The position numbers and the translations under genes were made by a program. From assembly GCF_002221505.1 (NCBI RefSeq), contig NZ_CP011037.1, positions 62,001-126,000 of the forward strand: a DNA stretch of 64,000 bases, read 5' to 3'. Shown piece by piece: positions 26,546 to 35,836 of this stretch. The notes beneath the pieces are model-generated. The model ran no database searches. It worked only from the letters and a program-made list of their open reading frames with translations, and was not told the DNA's origin. The stretch comes from Pseudoalteromonas nigrifaciens. Lineage in GTDB: Bacteria; Pseudomonadota; Gammaproteobacteria; Enterobacterales; Alteromonadaceae. Numbering within the stretch: the stretch's first letter is position 1; each line of letters starts with the position of its first letter.

Positions 26546-28063
26546 ATGGCAATTCGTGGCTTTAATATCGAAATAACTTACAAAATGAGTAGTAAAGCAG
26601 CTACTCATTTTGCGCGGTGGATTGGTGGATCGAATGTCATGCGTAATCAGAGAATTGAGGAAAGCCTCGAACTTATCCGAGCCGACAAAGGCTCGGATAT
26701 TGATCAGAAGTATGCAGGTATTAAGGCTAAACCTGAGCTTTCCTTCTTAAAAGAAATACCACCACAAATACTTCGAAACGCTGCAAGTATGTTATTTAGT
26801 GATATTAATGCGTGCCGAAGTGGGCTTCGGAAGTTTCCTAAGCCCAAAGGGCGTAATCGCAAGCGTAGCTGTGTAGTAACAAAGGAAATGTTCATCCTTG
26901 AGCCGCTAAACGAAGGTCGGGCACTTCTGACATTCTACGAGAAGGCTTCGAAGAAGCCCGCACGTATGTTTTCTATAAAGCTCGACTACGAACCCGACCA
27001 GCTCGCAAAGCAGTTCCGTATATCGCGCCAAGGTAGACGCTTCTACCTCTCAGGGTCGTATAACGACGGTGTTGAGTCTGCAACGAATGAGGAACTGTTG
27101 AAAGGCTTTGTTGCACAAAGCCTCAGTGATGACGAATTACTATCCCAAATCACAGGTATCGACCGTGGCGTTAAGCTGCCTATTGCAACAAGCGACGGTT
27201 TGCGCAAAGCCTATAGCCCTGAGACGACTGAAAGGCTAAAGCGATTAGTGCAAAAGAAGGCTCGGTATCAGCGTATTTTGGCGCGTAAAAAGCGCCAAAA
27301 CAATAACAAAAACACTAGACGTGTTGAGTCTAATGAGCAGCAAAAGCTAGCAGATAAGATAGCTAACTTCGACGCCAAGACTGCGCGAATTAGGCACGAC
27401 TTTTTGCACCAGACCTCGAAAGAGGTCGTGCTTTCGGCGAAGTCTATAATCGCTTTGGAAGACTTAAAACTCAAAAACATGACCAAGCGTGCTAAACCAA
27501 AGCGCGGCAAGCATGGCCGTGGCTATGCGCGTAACAACGCGAATGCCAAGAGCAGTTTAAATCGCTCATTATTAAATGTCGCTTTAGGAAAGCTTGGTGA
27601 CTTCATCAAGTATAAAGCGAACGACTACGGTAAGGCCGTAGTCGAAGTGAGCCCCGCAGGCACGTCGCAGACGTGCCATATGTGCGGTGAAAAAAATACG
27701 ATAAGACCTCAGCAAGATACATTAATTTGTTTAAATGGCTGCGGAACTTTTCATGCGGACGACAATGCCAGCATTGTCGTAGCGCAACGAGCTGTACCTT
27801 ACATACAAGAGTCTACGTTTGCCCAGAAAGCAAAAACTCGTAAGAAAACAGCAGTACGTAAAAAGGCGGTAACACCGCCGTTGGGGAGCGAACTGGCCTC
27901 AACTGAAAAATCAGGGGAGTTAGAGACTGCATCAACTGATGTGTCCCTTGTGTGCTCACGCACGCAAGCTGACGTAAGACCGTCATCGACGGCAAGCCTT
28001 GTACAAAGAAACTCTCTTACAACAATGGACGCCAGTGTTACTGGCGTCTTGGAAACTCGATAG
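26546..28063 (+). CDS. RNA-guided nuclease TnpB-like protein (long C-terminus)
   Basis: 505 aa. RuvC residues: D206 in GIDRGVKLP, E305 in IALEDLKLKNM, and D405/D406 in FHADDNASIVVA. Zinc cysteines C377/C380 (CHMC) and C395/C399 (CLNGC). The N-terminal domain is longer than in the IS605 TnpB of this window and the two share little outside the RuvC motifs. After the RuvC domain there is an unusual tail of about 90 residues, basic first (KAKTRKKTAVRKKAV) then Ser/Thr-rich, encoded over the element's right-end hairpin. The stop codon is the last three bases of the element. Catalytic residues are intact. Confidence 0.9.
   Translation: MAIRGFNIEITYKMSSKAATHFARWIGGSNVMRNQRIEESLELIRADKGSDIDQKYAGIKAKPELSFLKEIPPQILRNAASMLFSDINACRSGLRKFPKPKGRNRKRSCVVTKEMFILEPLNEGRALLTFYEKASKKPARMFSIKLDYEPDQLAKQFRISRQGRRFYLSGSYNDGVESATNEELLKGFVAQSLSDDELLSQITGIDRGVKLPIATSDGLRKAYSPETTERLKRLVQKKARYQRILARKKRQNNNKNTRRVESNEQQKLADKIANFDAKTARIRHDFLHQTSKEVVLSAKSIIALEDLKLKNMTKRAKPKRGKHGRGYARNNANAKSSLNRSLLNVALGKLGDFIKYKANDYGKAVVEVSPAGTSQTCHMCGEKNTIRPQQDTLICLNGCGTFHADDNASIVVAQRAVPYIQESTFAQKAKTRKKTAVRKKAVTPPLGSELASTEKSGELETASTDVSLVCSRTQADVRPSSTASLVQRNSLTTMDASVTGVLETR
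28027..28047 (+). ncRNA. right-end hairpin, presumed omega-RNA scaffold of the second TnpB
   Basis: GACGCCAGT-GTT-ACTGGCGTC, a perfect 9-bp stem 16 bases before the element end and inside the 3' end of the tnpB frame. Guide-RNA scaffolds overlapping the tnpB 3' end are known in relatives. Only the hairpin is directly visible. Confidence 0.5.
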
Positions 28064-28076
28064 TTTTAGCTACGAG

Positions 28077-28638
28077 TAGTTCATAGTCAGCAATTAAGAA
28101 CAGCAATGCTAAAAGGCGAAAGTATTTTACAGCTGCAAATAGGGCAGTTACGCCACGATGCACAAACAGATCCTCTAACGGGGATTCATAATCGCAGAAG
28201 TTTAAAAGCATGGCTTGATAAACTAATCCACGAACAAACGTTATTTACCATTTTAGAAATAGACATCGACTTTTTTAAACGCGTAAATGACACATATGGC
28301 CACGACAAGGCGATGAAGCACTCAAAGCATTAACCAAGCTTATTCAAAGTGTTGCTCGCAAAGACGATATTGTTGCGCGCATTGGCGGCGAAGAGTTTGT
28401 ACTTGTAATACCTAATCAAAACAGTGAAGGTGCATTTAAAATAGCTGAAAGGCTGCGCCTTGCAGTTGAGTCGTCACATATAGATACAGTTGGTTACATA
28501 ACCATATCAATAGGTATTGCTAGTTACCCAGAGCACGGCACTAATATTGAGCAAGTATTTAAAAAAGCCGATAACGCACTTTACTATGCAAAAGAGCATG
28601 GTCGTAACCGTAGCGTTATTGCTAATTTAATAGAGTAA
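28077..28638 (+). pseudogene. diguanylate cyclase, GGDEF-domain fragment with a frameshift
   Basis: Reads LRHDAQTDPLTGIHNRRSL and EIDIDFFKRVNDTYGHDK, then a one-base deletion near 28308-28311 throws the frame (AAGGCGAT where AAGGGCGAT would be expected). The +1 frame continues the domain with the active-site GGEEF, the YPEHG block and KKADNALYYAKEHGRNR to a stop at 28638. Two independent lesions plus loss of the sensor middle mean the gene is dead; c-di-GMP synthesis from it is not expected. Confidence 0.85.
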
Positions 28639-28699
28639 CTGCAAGGCCCTTAACTAATTTAAACAAGGTTTAATATTTTAAATTATTTAAATAATAAGC

Positions 28700-28727
28700 T
28701 TGACACAAATTAAAACTTCTATATAGT
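28700..28727 (+). promoter_or_regulatory. sigma-70-type promoter of the cold-shock gene
   Basis: TTGACA (28700-28705) and TATAGT (28722-28727) with a 16-bp spacer. It implies a leader of about 150 bases before the start codon, matching the long structured leader typical of cspA-type mRNAs. Confidence 0.65.
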
Positions 28728-28887
28728 GGGCCGCAGCTAGAAAGAAAGTATGTAATCTATAAATCTCCATTTCGATGTTGTATAAGTAATACTTGTAGTA
28801 CCGTCCTGAAGTTTTTAAAGTACCATCTCATTTTTTGCTATACCCGCTCATATGAGCATATTTTTATTTTTATATCAGGATATTACA

Positions 28888-29097
28888 ATGTCAAACATCG
28901 TATCAGGTACAGTTAAGTGGTTTAACGAGTCTAAAGGTTTTGGTTTCATCGAGCAAGAAAATGGCCCAGACGTTTTCGCACATTTCTCAGCAATCAAAAG
29001 CGAAGGTTTCAAAACTTTAGCTGAAGGCCAACGTGTAGAGTTCACTCTTTCACAAGGTCAAAAAGGTCCACAAGCTGATAACATCACAGCTGTATAA
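28888..29097 (+). CDS. cold-shock protein, CspA family
   Basis: 69 aa from the ATG at 28888, chosen for the AGGATATTACA ribosome site; upstream in-frame ATG has none. Both RNA-binding motifs are present: KGFGFIEQ (RNP1) and VFAHFSAI (RNP2). A single OB-fold nucleic-acid chaperone. The long leader suggests post-transcriptional control by temperature, as known for cspA. Confidence 0.95.
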   Translation: MSNIVSGTVKWFNESKGFGFIEQENGPDVFAHFSAIKSEGFKTLAEGQRVEFTLSQGQKGPQADNITAV

Positions 29098-29118
29098 TTT
29101 TACTTTTTAAGTAAAATG

Positions 29119-29145
29119 AAAAAAAGCGCTTAAGGCGCTTTTTTT
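29119..29145 (+). terminator. terminator of the cold-shock gene
   Basis: AAAAAGCGC-TTAAG-GCGCTTTTTTT, 22 bp after the stop codon. Confidence 0.9.
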
Positions 29146-29229
29146 GTGCCTAAAATTTGGTATTCCTCGGTAACTCCCCCCACAGTATTGTATTTCAACG
29201 TATTAAACTTAACTAGCCAAGCTTCGCTA

Positions 29230-29413
29230 AAATACAGGTGCCAGGCTCCAAGCTTTAGGCTCTAGGTTTCAGGATTTATATCTCAGGCAGAATTTGCCAA
29301 GCTCAATGTGTATAGCTTTGGCCGTAAATGCAAAAGGTAGCGCTCAGACTTGAGCTATCAATCAACTATCAGCGAGCAGTTAGAACCCCATCCAAATTAA
29401 TGGCTGCGAAAGT
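29230..29413. repeat. dispersed intergenic repeat interrupted by IS110 copy 1
   Basis: The stretch CAAGCTCAATG...GCTTTGGC...GCTCAGACTTGAGCT...CAACTATCA...CCAAATTAATGGCTGCGAA is a diverged paralogue of 30865-30998. In the latter it continues directly into GTAGACGGGAGTTTATCTCG, while here the same junction is split by IS110. It therefore gives an empty-site comparison for the insertion. Confidence 0.7.
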
Positions 29414-29449
29414 AGATACCATCTCTCATTTTATGCTTCAAGATCGTAT

Positions 29450-30433
29450 TTAACTTTCTTGAAGCTTAAACGCTTCTTGATTCTTTACTACGCCAAAACA
29501 TATATGAATGAGTTTACGCATATTGGCACCAATGATTTGCATCGATGTTTTGCCATGATTCATCAATCTTATTTTTTGCTGTTTTATTTGATAATTCCAC
29601 TGCCCAGCGACTACTGCTGCCATATAAAGCTTACTTCGTATTCTCGAGGGCCCTAGCTTACTTAAAGTTGTACGGCCCTTCATTTTCCCTGACTCATGCA
29701 ACTTCGGTATTAAGCCACAGTAAGCTGCTGCCTGCTTAGCTTGGTTGAATTTTTTAGCTGCGAATATATACGTGAGCTCTCGAGACATAACGGGCCCAAT
29801 ACCGGGGATTGTTTCTAGTAACGCTCTATCTTTTTTTAAATTAGGGAAGCTGTCTATGTGATTATCGATATCTAATTTAAGTTTTTTTATCTCATCATCA
29901 AAAAAATTAATCGTTTCTTTTAATGATTGAATAACTCGCTCCGACGCCGCATTAAACTCACTTGCTTCTAATCGATTATGCTCCCTTTGCTTGCTGGATT
30001 CTAATGCATCAAGTCGGCGCAGTAATGCCTTAAGCTCTCTAATTTCTTTTGCTTCAGGTTGCCAATAGTTAACAATTGAATGCTTTGCATAACCATAGCT
30101 TGCAAGCATTATCGCATCTGACTTATCTGTTTTATGAACAATATTTAGAGCCTCGGCATATTTCTTTGCTTTGCCTGGATTAGCGAGCACAATATTGAAT
30201 CCTTGCTGGTATAAAAAGTACATCAGCGGTTCATGGTAAACACCCGTTGGCTCTACCGTGATAACGACCTCCTCAGCTACAGCTTGGGTTGTACTTAAAA
30301 GCCACTGCTCAATATCTTTGAAAGATAGCTGGTTGTTTTTAAATACTTTCGTTTTCTTTTTGTTGGTAGTTGGATCTCTCAGCCAGCATAAATCTACTTT
30401 ATCCTTACTAATATCAAAACCGATAAACATCAT
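29450..30433 (-). CDS. IS110-family DEDD transposase/recombinase, copy 1
   Basis: 327 aa. The N-terminal DEDD (RuvC-like) domain shows IGFDISKDKVD, VEPTGVYHE, and HKTDKSDA; the C-terminal Tnp_20 domain has IPGIGPVMSRELTYIFAA and the serine-bearing region GRTTLSKLGPSRIRSKLYM. These enzymes recombine DNA under direction of a bridge RNA encoded in the element, as shown for IS621. No frameshift; probably active. Roughly three quarters identical by eye to copy 2 at 53625. Confidence 0.95.
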   Translation of the reverse strand: MMFIGFDISKDKVDLCWLRDPTTNKKKTKVFKNNQLSFKDIEQWLLSTTQAVAEEVVITVEPTGVYHEPLMYFLYQQGFNIVLANPGKAKKYAEALNIVHKTDKSDAIMLASYGYAKHSIVNYWQPEAKEIRELKALLRRLDALESSKQREHNRLEASEFNAASERVIQSLKETINFFDDEIKKLKLDIDNHIDSFPNLKKDRALLETIPGIGPVMSRELTYIFAAKKFNQAKQAAAYCGLIPKLHESGKMKGRTTLSKLGPSRIRSKLYMAAVVAGQWNYQIKQQKIRLMNHGKTSMQIIGANMRKLIHICFGVVKNQEAFKLQES

Positions 30434-30435
30434 CT

Positions 30436-30616
30436 CTACTTACTCCCCTTGTACATACAGCATCAACTTAATTTAAGTGTGCTTGGATACCATTCAGTTT
30501 GTTGAGAATTGGACGCTAGGGCTTAATCTACATCTCAGTATCGAGTACTGGGCGGGAATACAAGCTCACTAGCATCCGATGTAATAAATGATAGCTAATC
30601 ATCTATTACTGAGAGA
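30436..30616 (-). ncRNA. candidate bridge RNA of IS110 copy 1
   Basis: Left-end segment before the transposase. On the minus strand it has a 5' hairpin (10-bp arms around TTAGCTA), then a stem made by TGCTAG/CTAGCG and GCTT/AAGC that encloses an inner hairpin CAGTA-TCGAG-TACTG-type. One loop strand reads TCCCGCC like the left target; the other carries GTAG, complementary to CTAC of the target right side. A second loop holds ATGGTATC, equal to the element's right end, and TACAAG, complementary to its left end. The exact RNA ends are not known. Confidence 0.7.
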
Positions 30617-30621
30617 TACAA

Positions 30622-30642
30622 GGCGGGAGTTTACCTCGCGCT
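30622..30642. repeat. dispersed motif GGCGGGAGTTTACCTCGC (IS110 target)
   Basis: This intergenic motif recurs, with small changes, at about 30997-31018, 43235-43257, 45796-45818, 46148-46160 (partial), 53376-53396, 56447-56469, 58745-58765 and 60297-60319. Copy 1 of IS110 is inserted at its GTAG/GCGGG junction. Confidence 0.75.
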
Positions 30643-30823
30643 TTTTGCTGTGTTTTCGATGCTGGGTATAAACTTACCCTGGGCGAGTAGCTTGTTACCT
30701 GCCGCACGCTCGTAGTACGAAAAACGTATTTGTAAAAGGTGATGAGATCACAAAGTAGTGATTTAAACCCTAGAGATGAAATGCCAGCATGAGGTAAAAA
30801 CAGGTTTATATTTCATGTTTTAG

Positions 30824-31020
30824 GCGTCAGGTGTTTGATGCAAGCTCAATAAAGTAACTAAGCAAGCTCAATGTTTAGCTTTGGCTGTAAATACGAAAAG
30901 GGACAGCACTCAGGCTTGAGCTGTCTGCCAGTCAACTATCAACTTCTTAATTATTAGCGAGTAGTTATAATCCCACCCAAGTTAATGGTTATGGAAGTAG
31001 ACGGGAGTTTATCTCGCACG
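30824..31020. repeat. dispersed intergenic repeat, uninterrupted form
   Basis: Paralogue of 29230-29413, ending in GTAGACGGGAGTTTATCTCGC. The stretch 31021-31200 after it holds no gene that I can support. Confidence 0.6.
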
Positions 31021-31202
31021 CTTTTTACTGCTTTATATTACGCTTATGACAGGGGACTGTTATCTGATGTTGATCTCTGGTTGCTGGTGAATACCATTTT
31101 AGTGTTTAAAGGCGGTGGTTGGCAGGTGGTTCTTTATTTTATTATATGATTCAAAGATTAGCCTTTAAGCTCATTATAAGCCTATTTATAAGCCCAAAAC
31201 GA

Positions 31203-31225
31203 TAAAAGGGCCTTGCGGCCCTTGA
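31203..31225 (-). terminator. terminator of nupC
   Basis: Read leftward, AGGGCC-GCAA-GGCCCT followed by TTTATC; it lies about 90 bp past the nupC stop. Confidence 0.75.
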
Positions 31226-31311
31226 TGAAGTATCGTTCAAGTCAGATAGAGCTTTAACCCCTTAAAGCACTATCCTATTGTTTTGCAACAGTGGTTCATC
31301 TCATTAAGTTT

Positions 31312-32535
31312 CTAAGCTAGCGAGAGGAAAAATCCAGCAATTGCGGCGCTCATAAGGTTAGCCATAGATCCTGCTAACACTGCTCTGAGCCCTAAGCGAG
31401 CGATATCCTTTCGCCGACTAGGCGCCATACCGCCTAATCCACCTAGTAAAATGGCTATCGATGATAAGTTAGCAAAGCCACACAGTGCAAAAGTAACAAT
31501 TGCTTGTGTGTGCGCACTTAACGTATCGCGATAATTTATAAAGTCTAAGTAAGCAACAAATTCATTCACTACTAACTTTTGACCAATAAAGCTACCGGCT
31601 AGTATTGCTTCATTCCATGGCACACCAAGTAACCATGCAACAGGCGCAAATACATAACCTAAAATTTCTTGCAGCGTTAATGTCGGGTAGTCAAACCAGC
31701 CGCCAATACCACCTAATAAACCGTTTAACAATGCAATTAATGCTACAAAAGCAAGTAGCATTGCACCTACGTTTAGTGCCAAGTGCATACCACTTGCAGC
31801 ACCCGATGCAGCAGCATCAATAACGTTAACGGGCTTTTCATCATCTACATCTAAGTCAGCTAAATTGTCTTTAGGCGTTTCGGTTTCTGGTACAATCATT
31901 TTGGCCATTAAAAAGCCACCAGGAGCCGCCATAAAGCTAGCTGCTATTAAATACTTAAGGTCAATACCAATAATTACGTAACCGGCCATAACAGAGCCTG
32001 CTACCGTTGCCAAACCACCTACCATTACGGCAAATAATTCCGACTTGGTCATAGTGGCAATAAAGGGTTTAACAATTAACGGTGCTTCTGTTTGACCAAC
32101 AAAAATATTAGCAGTGGCCGATAGTGATTCAGTACGTGAGGTTTTTAACAGCTTTTGCAAGCCGCCACCTAAAATCTTAATAACCCACGCCATAATGCCT
32201 AAATGATATAACACGGCCACTAACGCAGAGAAAAATACAATTACCGGCAGTACTTGAATAGCAAAAATAAATCCTAATGTATCTTGCGATGCTAAAGGTC
32301 CAAACAAAAAGCTTATACCGTCGTTAGCAAAACCAATAACCGATGAAACAGCGGAAGATACACTTGCTAATGCATTTTTACCTGCATCAAAAAATAATAC
32401 AAAACCACCAATAATTACTTGCATCGCAAATGCGATACCTACCGTTCTAAGCTTTATAGCTTTGCGATTAGTTGACGCCGCAAATGCAATAGCTAGCAGC
32501 ACAAACATGCCAACTACGCTCATAAAAGTTGTCAT
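31312..32535 (-). CDS. nupC: concentrative nucleoside transporter NupC family
   Basis: 407 aa with about ten membrane segments. Signature pieces: [16 protein letters not shown] (as [16 protein letters not shown]), [15 protein letters not shown], and [13 protein letters not shown] with the following [18 protein letters not shown]. It imports nucleosides with H+ or Na+. The CNT motif and the neighbours (udk, deoB, deoD) make a nucleoside uptake and salvage locus. It lies 17 bp after udk in one operon. Confidence 0.93.
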   Translation of the reverse strand: MTTFMSVVGMFVLLAIAFAASTNRKAIKLRTVGIAFAMQVIIGGFVLFFDAGKNALASVSSAVSSVIGFANDGISFLFGPLASQDTLGFIFAIQVLPVIVFFSALVAVLYHLGIMAWVIKILGGGLQKLLKTSRTESLSATANIFVGQTEAPLIVKPFIATMTKSELFAVMVGGLATVAGSVMAGYVIIGIDLKYLIAASFMAAPGGFLMAKMIVPETETPKDNLADLDVDDEKPVNVIDAAASGAASGMHLALNVGAMLLAFVALIALLNGLLGGIGGWFDYPTLTLQEILGYVFAPVAWLLGVPWNEAILAGSFIGQKLVVNEFVAYLDFINYRDTLSAHTQAIVTFALCGFANLSSIAILLGGLGGMAPSRRKDIARLGLRAVLAGSMANLMSAAIAGFFLSLA

Positions 32536-32552
32536 ACAAATGTTTCCCGTTA

Positions 32553-33182
32553 CTATTCTTGAAGAATATGTTTGATTTTACTTTTTATTATATCAATCGC
32601 AACGCGATTCATGCCGCCTCGAGTGACAACTAGATCTGCATTATGCTTTGACGGTTCTATAAATTGATAAAACATCGGTCTAACAGTTGCTTGGTATTGT
32701 TCAACAACAGATTGTAATGTTCTGCCCCTTTGCTCCATATCGCGTTGCATTCTACGCATTAAGCAAATGTCTAAGGGAGTGTCTATAAACACCTTAATAT
32801 CAAATTCTTTATTAAGCGCTTTATCGCTAAGTAGTAAAATGCCTTCTACGATTAATATTTTAGCTGCAGTTACATACCGCGTTGTTTCGCTGCGAGTATG
32901 TTGTGCGTAATCATAAATAGGTACTTCTACAGCGTGGCCGTTACGAAGTTGTGTTAAATGCTCATGCATTAACTTATATTCAAATGCATCAGGATGGTCG
33001 TAGTTAGTTTGCGTACGATGTGCAAACGGTAAATGCGACTGATCCTTATAATAAGCATCTTCTTCGATAATGGCGATAGCGCCTGGTTCAAGTTCATTAA
33101 CCAATTCATTGTAAATTGTTTGGCTAAAAAGAGATTTACCCGACGCTGATGCGCCAGCAATGGCTATAATAGTTCGTGTCAC
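32553..33182 (-). CDS. udk: uridine kinase
   Basis: About 209 aa from the GTG at 33182 ([17 protein letters not shown]), chosen because it matches the normal distance to the P-loop; an upstream in-frame GTG at 33200 is possible. Walker A is GASASGKS, and the family blocks [23 protein letters not shown] and [18 protein letters not shown] follow. It phosphorylates uridine and cytidine with ATP or GTP. Upstream of nupC and divergent from deoB. Confidence 0.93.
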   Translation of the reverse strand: MTRTIIAIAGASASGKSLFSQTIYNELVNELEPGAIAIIEEDAYYKDQSHLPFAHRTQTNYDHPDAFEYKLMHEHLTQLRNGHAVEVPIYDYAQHTRSETTRYVTAAKILIVEGILLLSDKALNKEFDIKVFIDTPLDICLMRRMQRDMEQRGRTLQSVVEQYQATVRPMFYQFIEPSKHNADLVVTRGGMNRVAIDIIKSKIKHILQE

Positions 33183-33301
33183 TAAAGTTCTCACCCACAC
33201 AGGAAGATATATTGTTGGTAGATCACAATAGCAAAAAAGACACGATTAATCTCTTTTGCTTCGCTTAAGGACGTAAATTTATAATGTTTAGGTTATATGA
33301 A

Positions 33302-33319
33302 ACAGGACTTATGTCCTGT
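33302..33319. promoter_or_regulatory. perfect palindrome in the udk/deoB divergent promoter region
   Basis: ACAGGACTTATGTCCTGT, 55 bp before the deoB ATG. It could be an operator for a nucleoside-responsive repressor or a leader hairpin. The regulator is not identifiable from the window. Confidence 0.45.
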
Positions 33320-33373
33320 GCGTAAAAATCGAAGAGCAGATAAAGTAACCATATTGAATAACGGGAGGTCACA

Positions 33374-34591
33374 ATGGCAAGAGCAATTATCCTAATGGCA
33401 GACAGTTTAGGAATTGGTGCAGCACCAGATGCAGATAAATTTGGTGATATTGGCGCAAATACTTTAGCACATCTGCTAAAAGCATATTATGACGAAACAG
33501 GCACAGCATTATCGCTACCAAACTTATCAAAGTTAGGGTTAATTGATGCCTGCGAAGCGGCCGGTAAAGAGCCTTGTTTAGTGTCAAACCGTTCAGCATC
33601 GCAAGGTGCATGGGGATACGCTAAAGAGCTTTCGAGCGGTAAAGATACGCCATCAGGCCATTGGGAAATGGCGGGAGTACCCGTTTTATTTGATTGGGGT
33701 TATTTTCCTAAAACTCAGCCAAGCTTCCCACAAGAATTTATTGACGAGCTTATTGCTCGTACCGGTATTCCTGGCATATTAGGTAACTGCCATGCATCAG
33801 GAACCACTATTTTAGAGCAGCTAGGTGAAGAGCACGTTAAAACAGGTAAACCTATCTGTTACACCTCAGCTGACAGCGTGTTTCAAATAGCCGCGCATGA
33901 AGAGTCATTCGGCCTAGAAAAGCTTTATCAGGTTTGCGAAACTGCACGGTCGCTACTTGATGAAATGAATATAGGGCGAGTGATTGCGCGGCCATTTTTG
34001 GGTTCAAATAATCAAGATTTTGCCCGCACCAGCAATCGCCGTGACTACTCGGTATTACCGCCAGCTCCTACATTGCTAGACGTACTGGCAAAAGACGGTG
34101 GCGAAGTAATAAGCATTGGCAAAATTTCAGATATATACGCGCATCAAGGTATTACCCAAAAGCATAAAGCACCAGGGTTAATAAACTTGCTGAAAAAAAC
34201 TAACGAATTAATGCAAAGTGCGCCCGATCACAGCTTAATATTTACTAACTTGGTCGACTTTGACGAAATGTTTGGCCATCGTCGTAATCCTGTTGGGTAT
34301 GCAAAAGCGTTAAAAGAGTTTGACGATTACTTGCCAACTATATTAAACGCACTAAAAGCCGATGATTTACTAATTATTACTGCCGATCATGGCTGCGATC
34401 CAACCTTTCCAGGTTCTGAGCACACCCGTGAATACGTACCAGTAATTGCTTACCAACCGGCCATGACCGACACCCCACTTGGTGAGCGAAATAGTTTTGC
34501 AGACATAGGTCAAACCTTAGCACAATGGTTTAACTTACCTGCGCTTGAATATGGTGATGGCTTTATAGATAAGCTAACTACATCTAAATAA
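33374..34591 (+). CDS. deoB: phosphopentomutase
   Basis: 405 aa, full length. It interconverts (deoxy)ribose 1- and 5-phosphate in nucleoside catabolism. Alkaline-phosphatase-fold metal ligands appear in [14 protein letters not shown] near the N-terminus and in [17 protein letters not shown] and [17 protein letters not shown] near the C-terminus; the phosphorylated Thr is in [11 protein letters not shown]. Strong ribosome site GGGAGGT. First gene of deoB-deoD. Confidence 0.96.
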
Positions 34592-34604
34592 AAAGGAAAG
34601 ATTA

Positions 34605-35306
34605 ATGAGTACTCCGCATATCAATGCAAACGTAGGTGATTTCGCCGAAACAGTATTAATGCCAGGCGATCCGCTACGCGCAAAATATATTGCTGAAAAC
34701 TTTTTAGATGACGCAAAACAAGTAACCAGTGTACGTAACATGCTTGGCTTTACGGGCACTTACAAAGGTAAGCCTGTAAGCATTATGGGCTCGGGCATGG
34801 GCATTCCATCAATGTCTTTGTATGCGCGTGAGCTAATTGTTACTTTTGGGGTTAAAAACCTGATTCGTATTGGCACGTGTGGCGGTATTGGTAGCGACGT
34901 TAAAATACGCGATGTTATTTTTGCACAAGGTGCATGCACCGATTCAAACGTAAATCGTGCCCGTGTGCGCGGTACAGATTTTGCTGCAATTGCTGACTTT
35001 GACCTGCTTTTAAACGGCGTAAATGCTGCAAAAGATCTTGGTATTAAAGCAAAAGTGGGCAACGTATTTACTACCGACACATTTTATCAAGCCGATGACA
35101 CTTTTTATAAAGATTTAGATAAATTAGGTGTGCTTGCCGTTGATATGGAAACAGCCGGTTTATATGGCGTTGCAGCCGAATATGGCGCAAAAGCAATGGC
35201 ATTATTCACTGTAAGTGATCATGTGATCACTGGCGAAGCAACTCCAGCAGACGAGCGTCAAAGCACATTTAACGAAATGGTTAAAATTGCCTTAGAGTCT
35301 ATCTAA
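34605..35306 (+). CDS. deoD: purine nucleoside phosphorylase, DeoD type
   Basis: 233 aa, hexameric bacterial type. Signature [24 protein letters not shown] (first 20 residues quoted in part: [19 protein letters not shown]) and the catalytic Asp in [11 protein letters not shown]. It releases purine bases and (deoxy)ribose 1-phosphate, the substrate of DeoB. It is 13 bp after deoB with AAAGGAAAG before its ATG. Confidence 0.96.
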
Positions 35307-35394
35307 GTAATTAACTATTGTAGTAAAACAGTTCCTTGGTAACGTATTCACTAAATTTTGGAGACACGCCCAAAGTGAAGTGAGACTAAACCCC

Positions 35395-35421
35395 AAAGCC
35401 GCATTTATGCGGCTTTTTTTA
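35395..35421 (+). terminator. terminator of deoB-deoD
   Basis: AAAGCCGCAT-TT-ATGCGGCTTTTTTT, about 90 bp after the deoD stop. Confidence 0.9.
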
Positions 35422-35836
35422 TAGGTGCAATCTTATATTAAGTGCAATTTCATATCGTGCGTTTTAGCTTAAAGAGAAAGGCGAAGAATTAAAGATAGCT
35501 AATAGTTAATTATTTGCTTAAAACAGCCCCATTGTAAAATTGACCGTAGGCGAGTAGCTTGCTGCCGCGCGCACGCAGTGCGAATCATTAAATATATTAT
35601 ATTTTAAAAAATATCAGATCTAAAAGTAAAAAAGCCAATCTAACGCAAAATAAACACAGACATTAACTACATATACCCTCTTTATTTTGACTGGTTGATC
35701 CTGATTGTTTTACCTGCAATTACACAGTGTTTTAGCTATAAGTATTTGTTACTTAGTGTTAAGGTTTAAGCTATAAAAACGCATGTTTAAAGTCAGTAAC
35801 CTTAATACTTTATAGCTGATAATATAGGAGCTAACT
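35422..35836. other. intergenic region before fpr
   Basis: 415 bp without a gene. It holds one short G+C-rich run, TAGGCGAGTAGCTTGCTGCC, which is also seen near 30690 (GGGCGAGTAGCTTGTTACC) and therefore belongs to the dispersed-repeat background. The rest is A+T-rich. Confidence 0.55.

Larger units (their letters stand above)
26301..28063 (+). mobile_element. TnpB-only transposon-like element in a diguanylate cyclase gene
   Basis: A 1.76 kb insert with one gene and no transposase, delimited by the 13-bp direct repeat. The right end has the hairpin at 28027-28047. The 245 bases before the gene are non-coding and contain inverted pieces around CAGCGG and CCGCTG-like runs. Such elements are thought to be moved in trans by a TnpA or to persist as guide-RNA nucleases. 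Boundaries are inferred from the direct repeat and the broken host gene. Confidence 0.65.
29416..30623 (-). mobile_element. IS110-family element, copy 1 (about 1.21 kb)
   Basis: Left end at 30623 and right end at 29416 in the direction of the transposase. A CT core dinucleotide is present at both junctions (30622-30623 and 29414-29415 read on the minus strand). Subterminal inverted pieces TATCTCTCA and TGAGAGAT are visible. The insert sits in the dispersed repeat GGCGGGAGTTTACCTCGC. It carries one transposase gene and a left-end structured RNA segment. Confidence 0.85.
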
